64,000 nt of DNA from Mesonia maritima (GTDB taxonomy: Bacteria; Bacteroidota; Bacteroidia; Flavobacteriales; Flavobacteriaceae): contig NZ_JBHLUA010000002.1 in the NCBI RefSeq assembly GCF_042433895.1, positions 133,483 through 197,482 of the forward strand, written 5' to 3'. Position 1 is the stretch's first letter. Every line of letters begins with the position of its first letter. Shown one piece after another: positions 42,333-51,204 of the stretch. A program made the translations under genes and the position numbers. The notes under the pieces were generated by a model. The model was given only the letters and a program-made list of their open reading frames with translations, was not told the DNA's origin and made no database searches.

Positions 42333-42998
42333 ATGAAAATTAAACAACTATTTTTTACCGTATTGATGTTGGCCTTTTCAGGAAATTTTTCAACCGCCTT
42401 TGCAGCAAATAATTCACTTATATATAGTGGCACAACTGAAATCTCAAATGAAAAATCTGTTGCAGCCTATGAAAAGAGTAGTTCAGTACCAAATTTACAA
42501 ACCGATCCTAAAGCCGATTTAGATGAGTTTCCAAACCTGCACCCCTTGGTGGTGCATTTTCCCATAGCATTATTGCTATTGGCCGTTGTATTGCAATTAA
42601 TACAACTTTTTATAATGAACCGGACAATGGATTGGGTCGTCCTGCTAACAGTAGGAGCAGGATTTATAGGAGCTTATGTGGCGGGTAACTTTGTACACCC
42701 CCATACCGAAGGTCTTACCCAAACCGCAAAAAAGGTATTGGAACAGCACGATAAGTATGCAATGTGGGCGATGTGGTCCAGTGCTGCAGCCGCTGTACTC
42801 AAACTTGTAAGCCTTTTCTGGTTTAAGCAAAAAAGATGGTTTGAGGTTTTGGTATTCGCGGTACTTGCCTTTTCCGGATATTCCGTGGGATGGGCTGGAC
42901 ATTATGGTTCTCAATTGGTATATATAGAAGGTGTTGGTCCACAGGGGCAGTTTTTAGGCGACGAGGCCGAAGAAAGTCACGAAGGTCATTCCCATTAA
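42333..42998 (+). CDS. DUF2231-like membrane protein with signal peptide and His-rich C-terminus
   Basis: This 221-residue protein has a signal peptide (cleavage after FAANN) and then four hydrophobic segments. The first carries FPNLHPLVVHFPIALLLLAVVLQL, the hallmark of DUF2231. The C-terminus EAEESHEGHSH adds His residues. Members occur beside copper-efflux and cytochrome genes and may bind haem or metal through the HP..VHFP His residues. It precedes the ion-channel gene by 11 bp. Confidence 0.85.
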   Translation: MKIKQLFFTVLMLAFSGNFSTAFAANNSLIYSGTTEISNEKSVAAYEKSSSVPNLQTDPKADLDEFPNLHPLVVHFPIALLLLAVVLQLIQLFIMNRTMDWVVLLTVGAGFIGAYVAGNFVHPHTEGLTQTAKKVLEQHDKYAMWAMWSSAAAAVLKLVSLFWFKQKRWFEVLVFAVLAFSGYSVGWAGHYGSQLVYIEGVGPQGQFLGDEAEESHEGHSH

Positions 42999-43009
42999 AT
43001 TAAAAATAT

Positions 43010-43567
43010 ATGAACGAGCCTAAAGACATAGAATATAAAAATACTTTTTACATCCAGCTTTTGTCAAAAGCCCTGCCAACCATTGCAATTATTGCGGGGC
43101 TTGCGATTTTGAGCCTTTGGGTTACACCGCGATTTAGAGATGCATTATGGCTGTCGTGGTCAATTCTCTTATTTGCAGTGATAAAGACATATTTTATTGT
43201 AAGGCTTTCCTTTGATCAACTAATGAAAATTATCGGTCAAAGTCATTTATTGAGCCATATTCTTATTTTATTCGGGCTACTTATAACCCTTATTATCTTT
43301 TCATTCGCCCTGGATTTTACTTCGCTTCAATTTTTTGATACAAAAAATTTCAAAGTTAGTTCGGAAGAAGGAATGAGTGGTTTTAAAATTTTTTATGAAC
43401 ACCTCTATTTTAGCACTATAACTTTTTCTTCGATTGGCTATGGAGATATTGTGCCTACTTCTGTTCTTTCCAAAGCTTTGGTGATGTTAGAGGTTGGACT
43501 GAGGTTTTTTGTACTTGTATTCGGGATCGCCAATATTAATCAAATACGTATAAACGAAAATAAATAA
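43010..43567 (+). CDS. Potassium-channel-family protein
   Basis: This 185-residue membrane protein has hydrophobic helices at about 18-35, 45-62 and 75-105, a pore loop with the selectivity-filter sequence TFSSIGYGDIVPTS (about 146-159), and a last helix (about 165-182). It is a two-pore-helix ion channel of the Ion_trans_2 type. It is 7 bp upstream of the permease gene, so it is in a copper operon, possibly to offset charge movement from metal efflux (inference). Confidence 0.85.
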   Translation: MNEPKDIEYKNTFYIQLLSKALPTIAIIAGLAILSLWVTPRFRDALWLSWSILLFAVIKTYFIVRLSFDQLMKIIGQSHLLSHILILFGLLITLIIFSFALDFTSLQFFDTKNFKVSSEEGMSGFKIFYEHLYFSTITFSSIGYGDIVPTSVLSKALVMLEVGLRFFVLVFGIANINQIRINENK

Positions 43568-43574
43568 GATAATT

Positions 43575-44804
43575 ATGAACGACTTTCTAAAACAATGGGG
43601 CGAAGCTGCTTATACCACCACCGGATTTTTCTGGATGGCGTTGTGGGCATTCGTGTTGGGGTATGTCATCAGTAGTATGATCCAGATTTTCGTGACCGAA
43701 AAACGAATGCAGAAAACTATGGGCGGTGAAGAATCTAAAGGTGTCTTGTTGGGCACATTTTTCGGGTTTATAAGCAGTTCGTGCAGCTTTGCGGCCTTGG
43801 CAAGCACAAAGTCACTTTTTAAAAAAGGAGCAAGTTTTATATCATCCATCGCATTTTTGTTGGCTTCGACAAATCTCGTCATCGAACTGGGGATTATCAT
43901 CTCAATATTTTTGGGATGGCAGTTTGTGGTGGGCGAGTATGCCGGAGGAATTTTATTGATAGGTATCAGCTGGGTTTTAATACGGCTCATCAATCCCAAA
44001 AAGCTCATTGATAAGGCAAGGGAAAATCTTGAAAAGGAAGATGAAGGTTCAGGAATGGACGATTCCAAAAATTGGAAAAAGCAGATTCAAAAAGAAGATA
44101 GCTGGGCGAAAGTGGGCAAAAAATATAAGATGGAATGGCAAATGGTCTGGAAAGATGTAACCGTGGGGTTTACCATTGCCGGCATTGTTGCAGCCTTTGT
44201 ACCTGATGCGTGGTTTCAGACCCTCTTTATTGGAAGCGGTCAGGGAAATACGGACTTTTCTTTTTTTGAAATCCTGGAACACATTATAGTGGGCCCCGTT
44301 GCAGCGTTTGTAACGTTTATAGGGTCTATGGGCAACATCCCCTTGGCCGCTTTGCTATTCGGAAAAGGGGTCAGTTTTGCGGGGGTAATGGCTTTTATTT
44401 TCAGTGATCTGGTCGTTTTTCCAATTTTAAGAATCAATGCGAAGTACTACGGTTGGAAAATGTCATTATTTATTCTCTTCTTACTATTTACCTCGTTAAT
44501 TGGAGCCTCACTCATTTTGCACTATTCTTTTGACCTGATGAGCCTGTTACCAGATCCATCACAGGTACAGGTTCAGGATAGCGAATATTTTAAGATCAAC
44601 TATACCCTTTACCTAAATCTTGCATTTTTAGCAATATCAGGGTATTTAATTTATCTGGGGTTTTTCAAAAAGAAGGATGTGGACAGCAAAATGGGCGAAA
44701 TGGCCCCTAAAAGTCAATTGCTCGAAAACATCTTAAAATATTCCGCTTTTATCAGTTATATCTGGATTGTGGGCGGGCTGATTGTAAAATTTTTTATGAA
44801 TTAA
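43575..44804 (+). CDS. DUF318/YraQ-type permease
   Basis: This 409-residue protein has about eight to ten hydrophobic segments. The conserved features are FISSSCSFAALASTKSLFKKGASFISSIAFLLASTNLVIELG (about 65-110) and the internal repeat FVTFIGSMGNIPLAALLFGKGVSFAGVMAFIFSDLVVFP (about 240-278), the two-repeat design of the permease family PF03773 that includes ArsP. Such permeases can export metals or metalloids, but the substrate is unknown. It is followed by a DUF305 gene after a 116-bp gap. Confidence 0.85.
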   Translation: MNDFLKQWGEAAYTTTGFFWMALWAFVLGYVISSMIQIFVTEKRMQKTMGGEESKGVLLGTFFGFISSSCSFAALASTKSLFKKGASFISSIAFLLASTNLVIELGIIISIFLGWQFVVGEYAGGILLIGISWVLIRLINPKKLIDKARENLEKEDEGSGMDDSKNWKKQIQKEDSWAKVGKKYKMEWQMVWKDVTVGFTIAGIVAAFVPDAWFQTLFIGSGQGNTDFSFFEILEHIIVGPVAAFVTFIGSMGNIPLAALLFGKGVSFAGVMAFIFSDLVVFPILRINAKYYGWKMSLFILFLLFTSLIGASLILHYSFDLMSLLPDPSQVQVQDSEYFKINYTLYLNLAFLAISGYLIYLGFFKKKDVDSKMGEMAPKSQLLENILKYSAFISYIWIVGGLIVKFFMN

Positions 44805-44920
44805 GATTTAAATTAAAGGAGTAATCATTAACAAAATGGTAGTCAAAAGAAAAAGATTATCAATTTAAATAGACCCTAAGTAAAAAGACTTAACAATTAT
44901 CAATCAAAAAAAATAAAAAA

Positions 44921-45412
44921 ATGAAGTCAACAGAAAAAAAACAAGATGGAATAAAAAAAAGTAATTATAGCAGGTTTTTAGCTATGCTTGGTCTTTCCTT
45001 TATCGCTATGTACGTCACAATGTATCTCAATACATACGAAATAGACCACGTGTATTTTAGTCTTACCAGATTTTATATGACCTGTTTGGGAATAGCCTGT
45101 ATGGCGGTCATTATGTGGTTCTTTATGCGAAAAATGTATCAAAACAAGAAAAAGAACATCGCGATACTTGCGGGAAGCGCGATTCTGTTTGCGGGTGCTT
45201 TTGGCTTGGTAAGAGCCCAGGCCCCCATCATTGGAGACGTTTTATATATGAAGGCAATGATCCCGCATCATTCCATAGCCATTTTGACCAGCAAGCGAGC
45301 CGATATAAAAGATCCGGAAGTACGAAAATTGGCGGATGAAATCATTAAGGCTCAGGAAAAGGAAATTGCTGAAATGAAACAGTATATCAAACGATTAGAA
45401 AACAAGAAGTAA
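44921..45412 (+). CDS. DUF305 membrane protein
   Basis: This 163-residue protein has three membrane helices (about 20-36, 48-66, 74-92) followed by DUF305, which has the metal-ligand-like stretch MKAMIPHHSIAILTSKRADIKDPEVRKLADEIIKAQEKEIAEMKQYI. The MxxMxPHH part supplies Met and His ligands typical of copper sites. DUF305 proteins are common in copper/silver operons. It lies 25 bp upstream of the CusB gene. Confidence 0.85.
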   Translation: MKSTEKKQDGIKKSNYSRFLAMLGLSFIAMYVTMYLNTYEIDHVYFSLTRFYMTCLGIACMAVIMWFFMRKMYQNKKKNIAILAGSAILFAGAFGLVRAQAPIIGDVLYMKAMIPHHSIAILTSKRADIKDPEVRKLADEIIKAQEKEIAEMKQYIKRLENKK

Positions 45413-45437
45413 ATAAACAGATTTAATTTTATATGTT

Positions 45438-47252
45438 ATGAACAAGAAATTTTTATACATAAGTATCGCAGGTATTGTGGGCCTATTGGCAGGATACCTA
45501 ATTTTCGGGAAGCCGGTGGATGAATCTACGGCTAGTAAGGATGTATCCGAGGTGTCCAATACTCACGATCATTCTGGCGAAACCGCCAATCAAATGTGGA
45601 CGTGTTCAATGCACCCACAGATTATGCAACCGGAACCGGGAGATTGCCCTATTTGTGGAATGGAACTTATCCCGGCCGAATCTGGAGCTGATGGCCTATC
45701 TGCAAATGAAATTAAAATGACCAAAAACGCAATGGCACTGGCCAATATTCAAACCAATGTAGTTGGTAATGCTGTAGGCGAAAATGGAAATGTTACGTCT
45801 TTATCCGGTAAAATCGTGGAAAACGAAGAAGCGAGTGCAGTACAGGCCAGTTATTTTGATGGGAGGATTGAACGCCTAAATGTAAATTATGAAGGACAAG
45901 AAGTTCGCAAAAGGCAGCTTTTGGCAACAATCTACTCGCCTAATCTTGTTGCTGCCCAACAAGAACTCATTACCACGGCTTCCCTTAAAGAAAGCCAGCC
46001 CGCACTTTATAAATCCGTACGGAATAAATTGAAGCTCTGGAAACTTTCAGAAAGCCAGATCAACAGCATCGAAGAATCTGGAGAAGTTCGTGAAAATTTT
46101 CCCATTTATGCCACGGTTTCCGGAACAGTTTCCGAAAAAATGGCGGAAGAGGGCGATTACGTAAAACAGGGGCAGCCCATTTTAAAATTGAACAACCTAA
46201 ATACGGTCTGGGCAGAGTTTGATGCCTACGAAAATCAAATTTCACAATTTGAAAAAGGGCAGGAAATAAAAATGACCACCAATGCCTATCCCAATAAAGA
46301 ATTTGATGCGAAAATATCTTTTATTGACCCGGTATTAAACACCCAAACCAGAATAGTAACGGTAAGGGCTACTATACAAAATAAAAACAACTTCTTGAAG
46401 CCAGGAATGTTCGTTACAGGTAAATTTGAAGGTATTGAGCCTTCTGGTGAAGAACAGCTTCTTGTTCCGGCAAGCGCGGTAATGTGGACAGGGGAACGTT
46501 CATTGGTGTATGTAAAAACAGATCCCGACGAACCTGTCTTTGAAATGCGTGAAGTGACGATAGGTAACAGAAACGGGGAAACCTATTCTATAACAAGCGG
46601 ATTGGAAGATGGAGATGTAATCGTGACCAATGGAACGTTTACCGTGGATGCCGCTGCACAGTTAAGTGGTAAAAAATCAATGATGAATCAAGAAGGTGGC
46701 AAGACAATGACAGGGCACGAAGGACATACTGGGATGCAGCAAGCAAACACCGAAGCCATTGGTAATAGCATTGACCATACGAAAATGAACGAAAGAATAG
46801 ATGTTCCTGCCAAGTTTCAAAAACAGGTAGAGCAGGTTTTTGATGGCTATATTGATTTGAAAAATGCCTTAGTAAATGATAATGCGAAAAACGCACAGCA
46901 AGCTGCTGAACGGGTAGAAAAAAGTCTGAGCAAGGTGGATATGAAATTATTGGAAAATGAAAAAACGCACAAGCACTGGATGACCATTCAAAAGGAATTA
47001 AAGTCATCGTCAAATGCTATTTCCCTTTCTTCAGATATTAAAAAACAAAGGGACCACTTTAAACATTTATCTGCCCATATGATAAGCAGTGTCCAACTCT
47101 TTGGGGTAAACCAAAAAGCCTACAGCCAATTTTGTCCTATGGCCAATAGTAACAAGGGAGCTTATTGGTTAAGTTTAGAAAAAGAAATCCAAAATCCATA
47201 TTATGGACAAGCTATGTTGACCTGTGGCGAGGTTAGGGAGACCTTTGAGTAG
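45438..47252 (+). CDS. cusB: CusB-type periplasmic adaptor with metal-binding and DUF3347 domains
   Basis: This 604-residue protein has a membrane anchor (about 4-22), a heavy-metal-binding segment WTCSMHPQIMQPEPGDCPICGMELIP (about 53-80), the barrel-sandwich/hairpin membrane fusion protein (about 90-390, with GTVSEKMAEEGDYVKQGQPI and LKPGMFVTGKFEGI) and a C-terminal DUF3347 domain (about 455-604) ending in NSNKGAYWLSLEKEIQNPYYGQ then MLTCGEV. It bridges CusA to TolC and can deliver periplasmic copper. CusA is 9 kb away, an unusual split of one pump over the region. Confidence 0.94.
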   Translation: MNKKFLYISIAGIVGLLAGYLIFGKPVDESTASKDVSEVSNTHDHSGETANQMWTCSMHPQIMQPEPGDCPICGMELIPAESGADGLSANEIKMTKNAMALANIQTNVVGNAVGENGNVTSLSGKIVENEEASAVQASYFDGRIERLNVNYEGQEVRKRQLLATIYSPNLVAAQQELITTASLKESQPALYKSVRNKLKLWKLSESQINSIEESGEVRENFPIYATVSGTVSEKMAEEGDYVKQGQPILKLNNLNTVWAEFDAYENQISQFEKGQEIKMTTNAYPNKEFDAKISFIDPVLNTQTRIVTVRATIQNKNNFLKPGMFVTGKFEGIEPSGEEQLLVPASAVMWTGERSLVYVKTDPDEPVFEMREVTIGNRNGETYSITSGLEDGDVIVTNGTFTVDAAAQLSGKKSMMNQEGGKTMTGHEGHTGMQQANTEAIGNSIDHTKMNERIDVPAKFQKQVEQVFDGYIDLKNALVNDNAKNAQQAAERVEKSLSKVDMKLLENEKTHKHWMTIQKELKSSSNAISLSSDIKKQRDHFKHLSAHMISSVQLFGVNQKAYSQFCPMANSNKGAYWLSLEKEIQNPYYGQAMLTCGEVRETFE

Positions 47253-47314
47253 TTATCTCCACAGTAAGTTTTCAAAAATAAAGCCATTTTCTACTTGAAA
47301 ATTGAAGAAAGAAT

Positions 47315-47473
47315 ATGAGTGAAAAAAGGAGAAATAGAAGAAAAAATAAAAGCAGAAAAGACATAAAAACCAGCAATAACACCATTACGGAAAAGGATAA
47401 AATTTATGGTATTATTGCTATGGTTATTATTTTTATAACGGCCTTGATTGCTGCCATCTTTGTGAGTTTTTAA
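47315..47473 (+). CDS. Small basic single-helix membrane protein (52 residues)
   Basis: The frame runs from ATG 47315 to TAA 47471-47473. The product has a very basic N-terminus (MSEKRRNRRKNKSRKDIK) and a C-terminal hydrophobic helix (YGIIAMVIIFITALIAAIFVSF). It is read with the CusB gene before and the HMA-AraC gene after. No family is recognised. Similar small proteins are often unannotated in copper gene clusters. Confidence rests on the clean basic-plus-helix composition and the gene-like spacing. Confidence 0.55.
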   Translation: MSEKRRNRRKNKSRKDIKTSNNTITEKDKIYGIIAMVIIFITALIAAIFVSF

Positions 47474-47510
47474 GGCGTGAGAATCCATTCTAATATATGA
47501 AATCCACAAT

Positions 47511-48077
47511 ATGCCCAATATCCTTTATATAAAAAATATGGTGTGCCCCAGATGTATAAGTTCTGTATCCCGTATTTTGAACAAATTGAATATTGAATAC
47601 AAAACTATAGAGTTGGGTGAAGTAGCTTTGACAAATGAACTGAGCCCTAAAAATAAAAGTTTATTGTCCGTGGAATTTCAAAATGAAGGGTTCAGTTTGG
47701 TTAATGATAGAAAAAGTCAACTCATTGAACAAATGAAAAGTTTGGTGGTGGATAAAATCCATCACTCTAACGAGGCACTCGATATAAAATGGCCAGAGTA
47801 TATTAGTGGGAAATTGTATCTGGATTATAAATATCTTAGCTCCTTATTTTCTGCTGTAGAGAGTATTACGTTTGAGCAGTATATCATCAACCAAAAGATC
47901 GAACGCGTAAAGGAACTTATTGTATATAATGAATTGAGTTTAAGCAAAATTGCATTTCAAATGAGCTATAGCAGCGTTGCTTATTTAAGCAATCAATTTA
48001 AAAAAATTACGGGGATGACACCTACACATTTCAAAAATTCTACTAACAAAAACCGAAAGAATTTGGATGAGGTGTAG
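47511..48077 (+). CDS. HMA-AraC fusion regulator, copy 3
   Basis: This 188-residue protein opens with IKNMVCPRCISSVSRIL (C12xxC15) and closes with an AraC HTH (ITFEQYIINQKIERVKELIVY, then SLSKIAFQMSYSSVAYLSNQFKKITGMTPTHFK). The DNA-binding half is clearly homologous to copies 1 and 2. It directly precedes the CopA-type ATPase (104-bp gap), the probable target. A motif TTATTTTTCGAAATTTG in that gap at about 48141 could be its site. Confidence 0.85.
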   Translation: MPNILYIKNMVCPRCISSVSRILNKLNIEYKTIELGEVALTNELSPKNKSLLSVEFQNEGFSLVNDRKSQLIEQMKSLVVDKIHHSNEALDIKWPEYISGKLYLDYKYLSSLFSAVESITFEQYIINQKIERVKELIVYNELSLSKIAFQMSYSSVAYLSNQFKKITGMTPTHFKNSTNKNRKNLDEV

Positions 48078-48181
48078 AATTATTCCATTAATCTGAAAAT
48101 ATTACAAATCATTCAGCCCATTCCATAATACTTCAAGCCTGTTATTTTTCGAAATTTGTATCAAACAAGATCAAACAGTCT

Positions 48182-50443
48182 ATGGAAGCAGTAAATGTAT
48201 TTGAACACCAAAAAAAAGAGAAAACGAACCCAGGCATAAAAAACTCCTTTCCGGTAACGGGAATGACCTGTGCAGCTTGTGCCTCTAGCGTAGAGTCTAT
48301 TCTTTTACATACGGAAGGGGTGAACAGGGCGAGTGTGAATTTTGCCAGCAGTTCTGTTCTCGTAGAATATGAAAAGGGGTTGAGCCCTAATCAACTTCAA
48401 AACGCACTTCGCGAAGTGGGTTATGACATTATCATTGATGCGGAGAATCCTTCGGAAGTTCAACAAGAACTACAGCAAAAACATTATCAAGATATAAAAA
48501 GCCGTACTATTTGGTCGGCTATTCTTACGCTACCCATTTTTGTATTGGGTATGTTCTATATGCAATGGGAACCAGGTAAATGGATTTCTTTGGTACTGAC
48601 CTTTCCAATTCTTTTTTGGTTCGGTCGTAGCTTTTTCATCAATGCTTTCAAGCAGGCTAAACACGGTAAGGCGAATATGGACACCTTGGTAGCTTTGAGT
48701 ACCGGAATCGCTTTTCTCTTTAGTGTATTCAATACTTTTTTTCCTGAATTTTGGTTGAGCCGTGGTATTGAGCCTCACGTGTATTACGAAGCTGCTACTG
48801 TAATTATTACCTTTATTTCTTTAGGAAAACTATTGGAGGAAAAGGCAAAATCAAACACCTCTTCGGCCATTAAAAAGCTTATGGGATTACAACCCAAAAC
48901 GCTAAAAATTATTGAGAATGGGGAAGAAAAAGAAATTCCTATTTCGTCTGTGCAAGTCGGTCAGACGATATTGGTTCGTCCGGGAGAAAAGATTCCTGTG
49001 GACGGCGAAGTTTCCAAAGGAAATTCTTACGTAGATGAAAGTATGATTACGGGAGAACCTGTTCCAGTTGAAAAAATAAAGGATGAAAAGGTATTTGCGG
49101 GCACGGTAAACCAAAAAGGGAGTTTTCAATTTACAGCCGAAAAAGTAGGTGGAGAAACCTTGCTGTCACAAATCATTAAAATGGTTCAGCAAGCGCAAGG
49201 CAGCAAAGCACCAGTTCAAAAACTGGTTGATAAAATTGCTGGAATATTTGTTCCTGTAGTGCTGGGTATATCTATCATTACATTCATTGTTTGGATGTCG
49301 GTTGGAGGCGATAATGCATTTTCACAAGCCTTATTAACTTCTGTAGCAGTATTGGTTATCGCTTGTCCTTGTGCCTTGGGCTTGGCAACACCTACCGCTA
49401 TAATGGTCGGTATTGGCAAAGGAGCTGAAAATAATATTCTTATAAAAGATGCTGAAAGTTTAGAACTGGGTCATAAAGTGAATGCCGTCATTCTTGATAA
49501 AACCGGTACGATTACCGAAGGAAAACCAGTAGTAACAAACGTACATTGGAAGGATAAGCTTGAAAATCAAAATGAATACAAGGAAATTCTTTTGGCTATT
49601 GAATCACAATCGGAACATCCTTTGGCAGAAGCAGTAGTGAACCACTTTAAAGATGAAAAGATTGAAAAAACTGAAATTGCTTCTTTTGAAAGTATTACAG
49701 GAAAAGGCGTAAAAGCTCAAACAGAAAATGGTTCAAAATATTATGTGGGCAACCATAAGCTAATGGTCGATAAAAATATTCAAATCAGCGCTTCCTTAAG
49801 GCAAACAGCAGAAAGTCTTGAAGAGCAAGCAAAAACAGTCATTTTCTTTAGTAATGAAAAACAAGTTCTGGCGATACTCGCTATTGCAGACAAGATTAAG
49901 GAAACTTCGAAAAAGGCCATAACAACGCTTCAAGAACGAGGCATCCAGGTCTATATGCTTACTGGAGATAATAATAAAACCGCATCAGCTGTCGCAAAAG
50001 AAGTAAGAATAACAAATTATCAAGGAGAAGTAATGCCCTCAGAGAAAGCAGGTTTCGTTGAAAAGTTACAAGCCGACGGAAAGATAGTAGCTATGGTTGG
50101 CGATGGTATCAATGATTCCCACGCTTTGGCACAGGCCAATGTGAGTATCGCTATGGGTAAAGGTTCGGATATAGCTATGGACGTGGCAAAAATGACATTG
50201 ATAACGTCAGATTTGCAATCCATACCCAAAGCATTGGAACTGTCAAAAAGAACCGTTTTGGGCATACGTCAGAACTTGTTCTGGGCATTTATTTACAACA
50301 TCATTGGTATTCCAATAGCGGCAGGAGTACTTTATCCCGTAAATGGGTTTTTATTAGACCCTATGATTGCAGGTGCAGCAATGGCATTTAGCAGCGTATC
50401 TGTAGTTGCAAATAGCTTAAGACTGAAACGAGTAAAACTTTAA
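48182..50443 (+). CDS. copA: CopA-type copper-translocating P1B-ATPase (CPC motif)
   Basis: This 753-residue P-type ATPase has one N-terminal HMA domain (about 18-85) with PVTGMTCAACASSVESIL (CxxC), the actuator TGEPVPV, the metal site VIACPCALGLATPTA, DKTGTITEGK, SEHPLAEAV and VGDGINDSHALAQANVSIA. It exports Cu(I)/Ag(I) from the cytosol and complements the CPH-type pump at 12.5 kb. In the hinge motif GDGINDSHALAQ, Ser-His replaces the usual Ala-Pro. An HMA chaperone gene follows after 23 bp. Confidence 0.95.
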   Translation: MEAVNVFEHQKKEKTNPGIKNSFPVTGMTCAACASSVESILLHTEGVNRASVNFASSSVLVEYEKGLSPNQLQNALREVGYDIIIDAENPSEVQQELQQKHYQDIKSRTIWSAILTLPIFVLGMFYMQWEPGKWISLVLTFPILFWFGRSFFINAFKQAKHGKANMDTLVALSTGIAFLFSVFNTFFPEFWLSRGIEPHVYYEAATVIITFISLGKLLEEKAKSNTSSAIKKLMGLQPKTLKIIENGEEKEIPISSVQVGQTILVRPGEKIPVDGEVSKGNSYVDESMITGEPVPVEKIKDEKVFAGTVNQKGSFQFTAEKVGGETLLSQIIKMVQQAQGSKAPVQKLVDKIAGIFVPVVLGISIITFIVWMSVGGDNAFSQALLTSVAVLVIACPCALGLATPTAIMVGIGKGAENNILIKDAESLELGHKVNAVILDKTGTITEGKPVVTNVHWKDKLENQNEYKEILLAIESQSEHPLAEAVVNHFKDEKIEKTEIASFESITGKGVKAQTENGSKYYVGNHKLMVDKNIQISASLRQTAESLEEQAKTVIFFSNEKQVLAILAIADKIKETSKKAITTLQERGIQVYMLTGDNNKTASAVAKEVRITNYQGEVMPSEKAGFVEKLQADGKIVAMVGDGINDSHALAQANVSIAMGKGSDIAMDVAKMTLITSDLQSIPKALELSKRTVLGIRQNLFWAFIYNIIGIPIAAGVLYPVNGFLLDPMIAGAAMAFSSVSVVANSLRLKRVKL

Positions 50444-50466
50444 TATTAATTATAAATTCAAAAACA

Positions 50467-50679
50467 ATGAAAACTTTAAAATTTAAAACAAATATCAATT
50501 GTGGTGGTTGTGTATCAAAAGTAACCCCTTTTTTAAACAAACAAGACGGTGTTGAAAGATGGGAAGTGGATACCGGTAACCCCGATAAAATCTTAACTGT
50601 GGAAAGTAAAGGTGCTACCGATGAAGATATAGAAACCACTTTAAAGAAGATTGGATTTAAAGCTGAGAAAATTGCTTAA
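50467..50679 (+). CDS. HMA-domain copper chaperone-like protein
   Basis: This 70-residue protein is a single HMA domain with INCGGCVSKVTPFLNKQDG (C12xxC15) and a C-terminal ATDEDIETTLKKIGFKAEKI. It differs from the HMA protein at 29640 in having a GG between the Cys residues. It lies 23 bp downstream of CopA and probably hands Cu(I) to it. It is the last gene of the copper region. Confidence 0.92.
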   Translation: MKTLKFKTNINCGGCVSKVTPFLNKQDGVERWEVDTGNPDKILTVESKGATDEDIETTLKKIGFKAEKIA

Positions 50680-50860
50680 AAATTCAAAGGGTTTGTGGCT
50701 GTCTGGAAAATTTTGATAGGCTCTTTTACCTTGGAAGATCAAGAAACAAAATTAACTATTTTTTTATTATATTGAAAATCAGTTTTTTGTAAAAAGAGCT
50801 TATTGAAATTAAATATGATAGGATTTGTTCGTGTTTATATTCAAATATTCCTATATCTTT

Positions 50861-51056
50861 GTGCCCACGGAAAAAATCGTAGCAAAGGTTACCTATTCGG
50901 TTACCTCGATTTATTGAAATAGACCAAGTGTCTGGTAATCAAAATATTGTTGGGTAGCAATTTAGTTCTGCCACCCCGACACCAAGGGTATTATTGAGAA
51001 TTAAATAATACTTAACTAAATGAAAACCAGTAAAAATATATTTTACTGGTTTTTTT
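50861..51056 (+). ncRNA. Candidate structured small RNA with promoter and terminator
   Basis: A -7 box TATCTTTG (50854-50861) precedes about 195 nt without a convincing ORF that ends in a strong intrinsic terminator. Visible stems include AATCG (50876-50880)/CGATT around two GGTTACC direct repeats, AGACC...GGT and GTTGGG...CCCGAC with ACCCCGACAC. The transcript is in the right size range for 6S-like RNA, but I do not recognise a family. It is next to the integrase remnant, so it may serve as the attachment gene of an element. GGTTACCT also occurs in the loop of the cusA leader. Confidence 0.45.
51023..51056 (+). terminator. Intrinsic terminator of the candidate small RNA
   Basis: AAAACCAGTAAAA pairs with TTTTACTGGTTTT around ATAT (51023-51052), and the right arm runs into a T tract to 51056. 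The long stem with a T tract is a textbook rho-independent terminator reading to the right. Confidence 0.85.
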
Positions 51057-51204
51057 ATGCTTAAATAATTGCATATAAAATATGTCCTAATTTGTGTCCT
51101 ACTTTTTAAGTGAAAAATTCTTAAATTTAGGCTTCATCTCAGTATTAAACTGACCTAACGATTTGACTTTCGTTAAAATAATTTTTTTAATTAAAACGAA
51201 AGTA

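Noticed and set aside
50861..51056. tmRNA or tRNA gene
   Set aside because: There is no acceptor stem, T-loop GTTCRA motif or CCA end, and no tag-peptide frame. Only a generic structured RNA with a terminator is supported.
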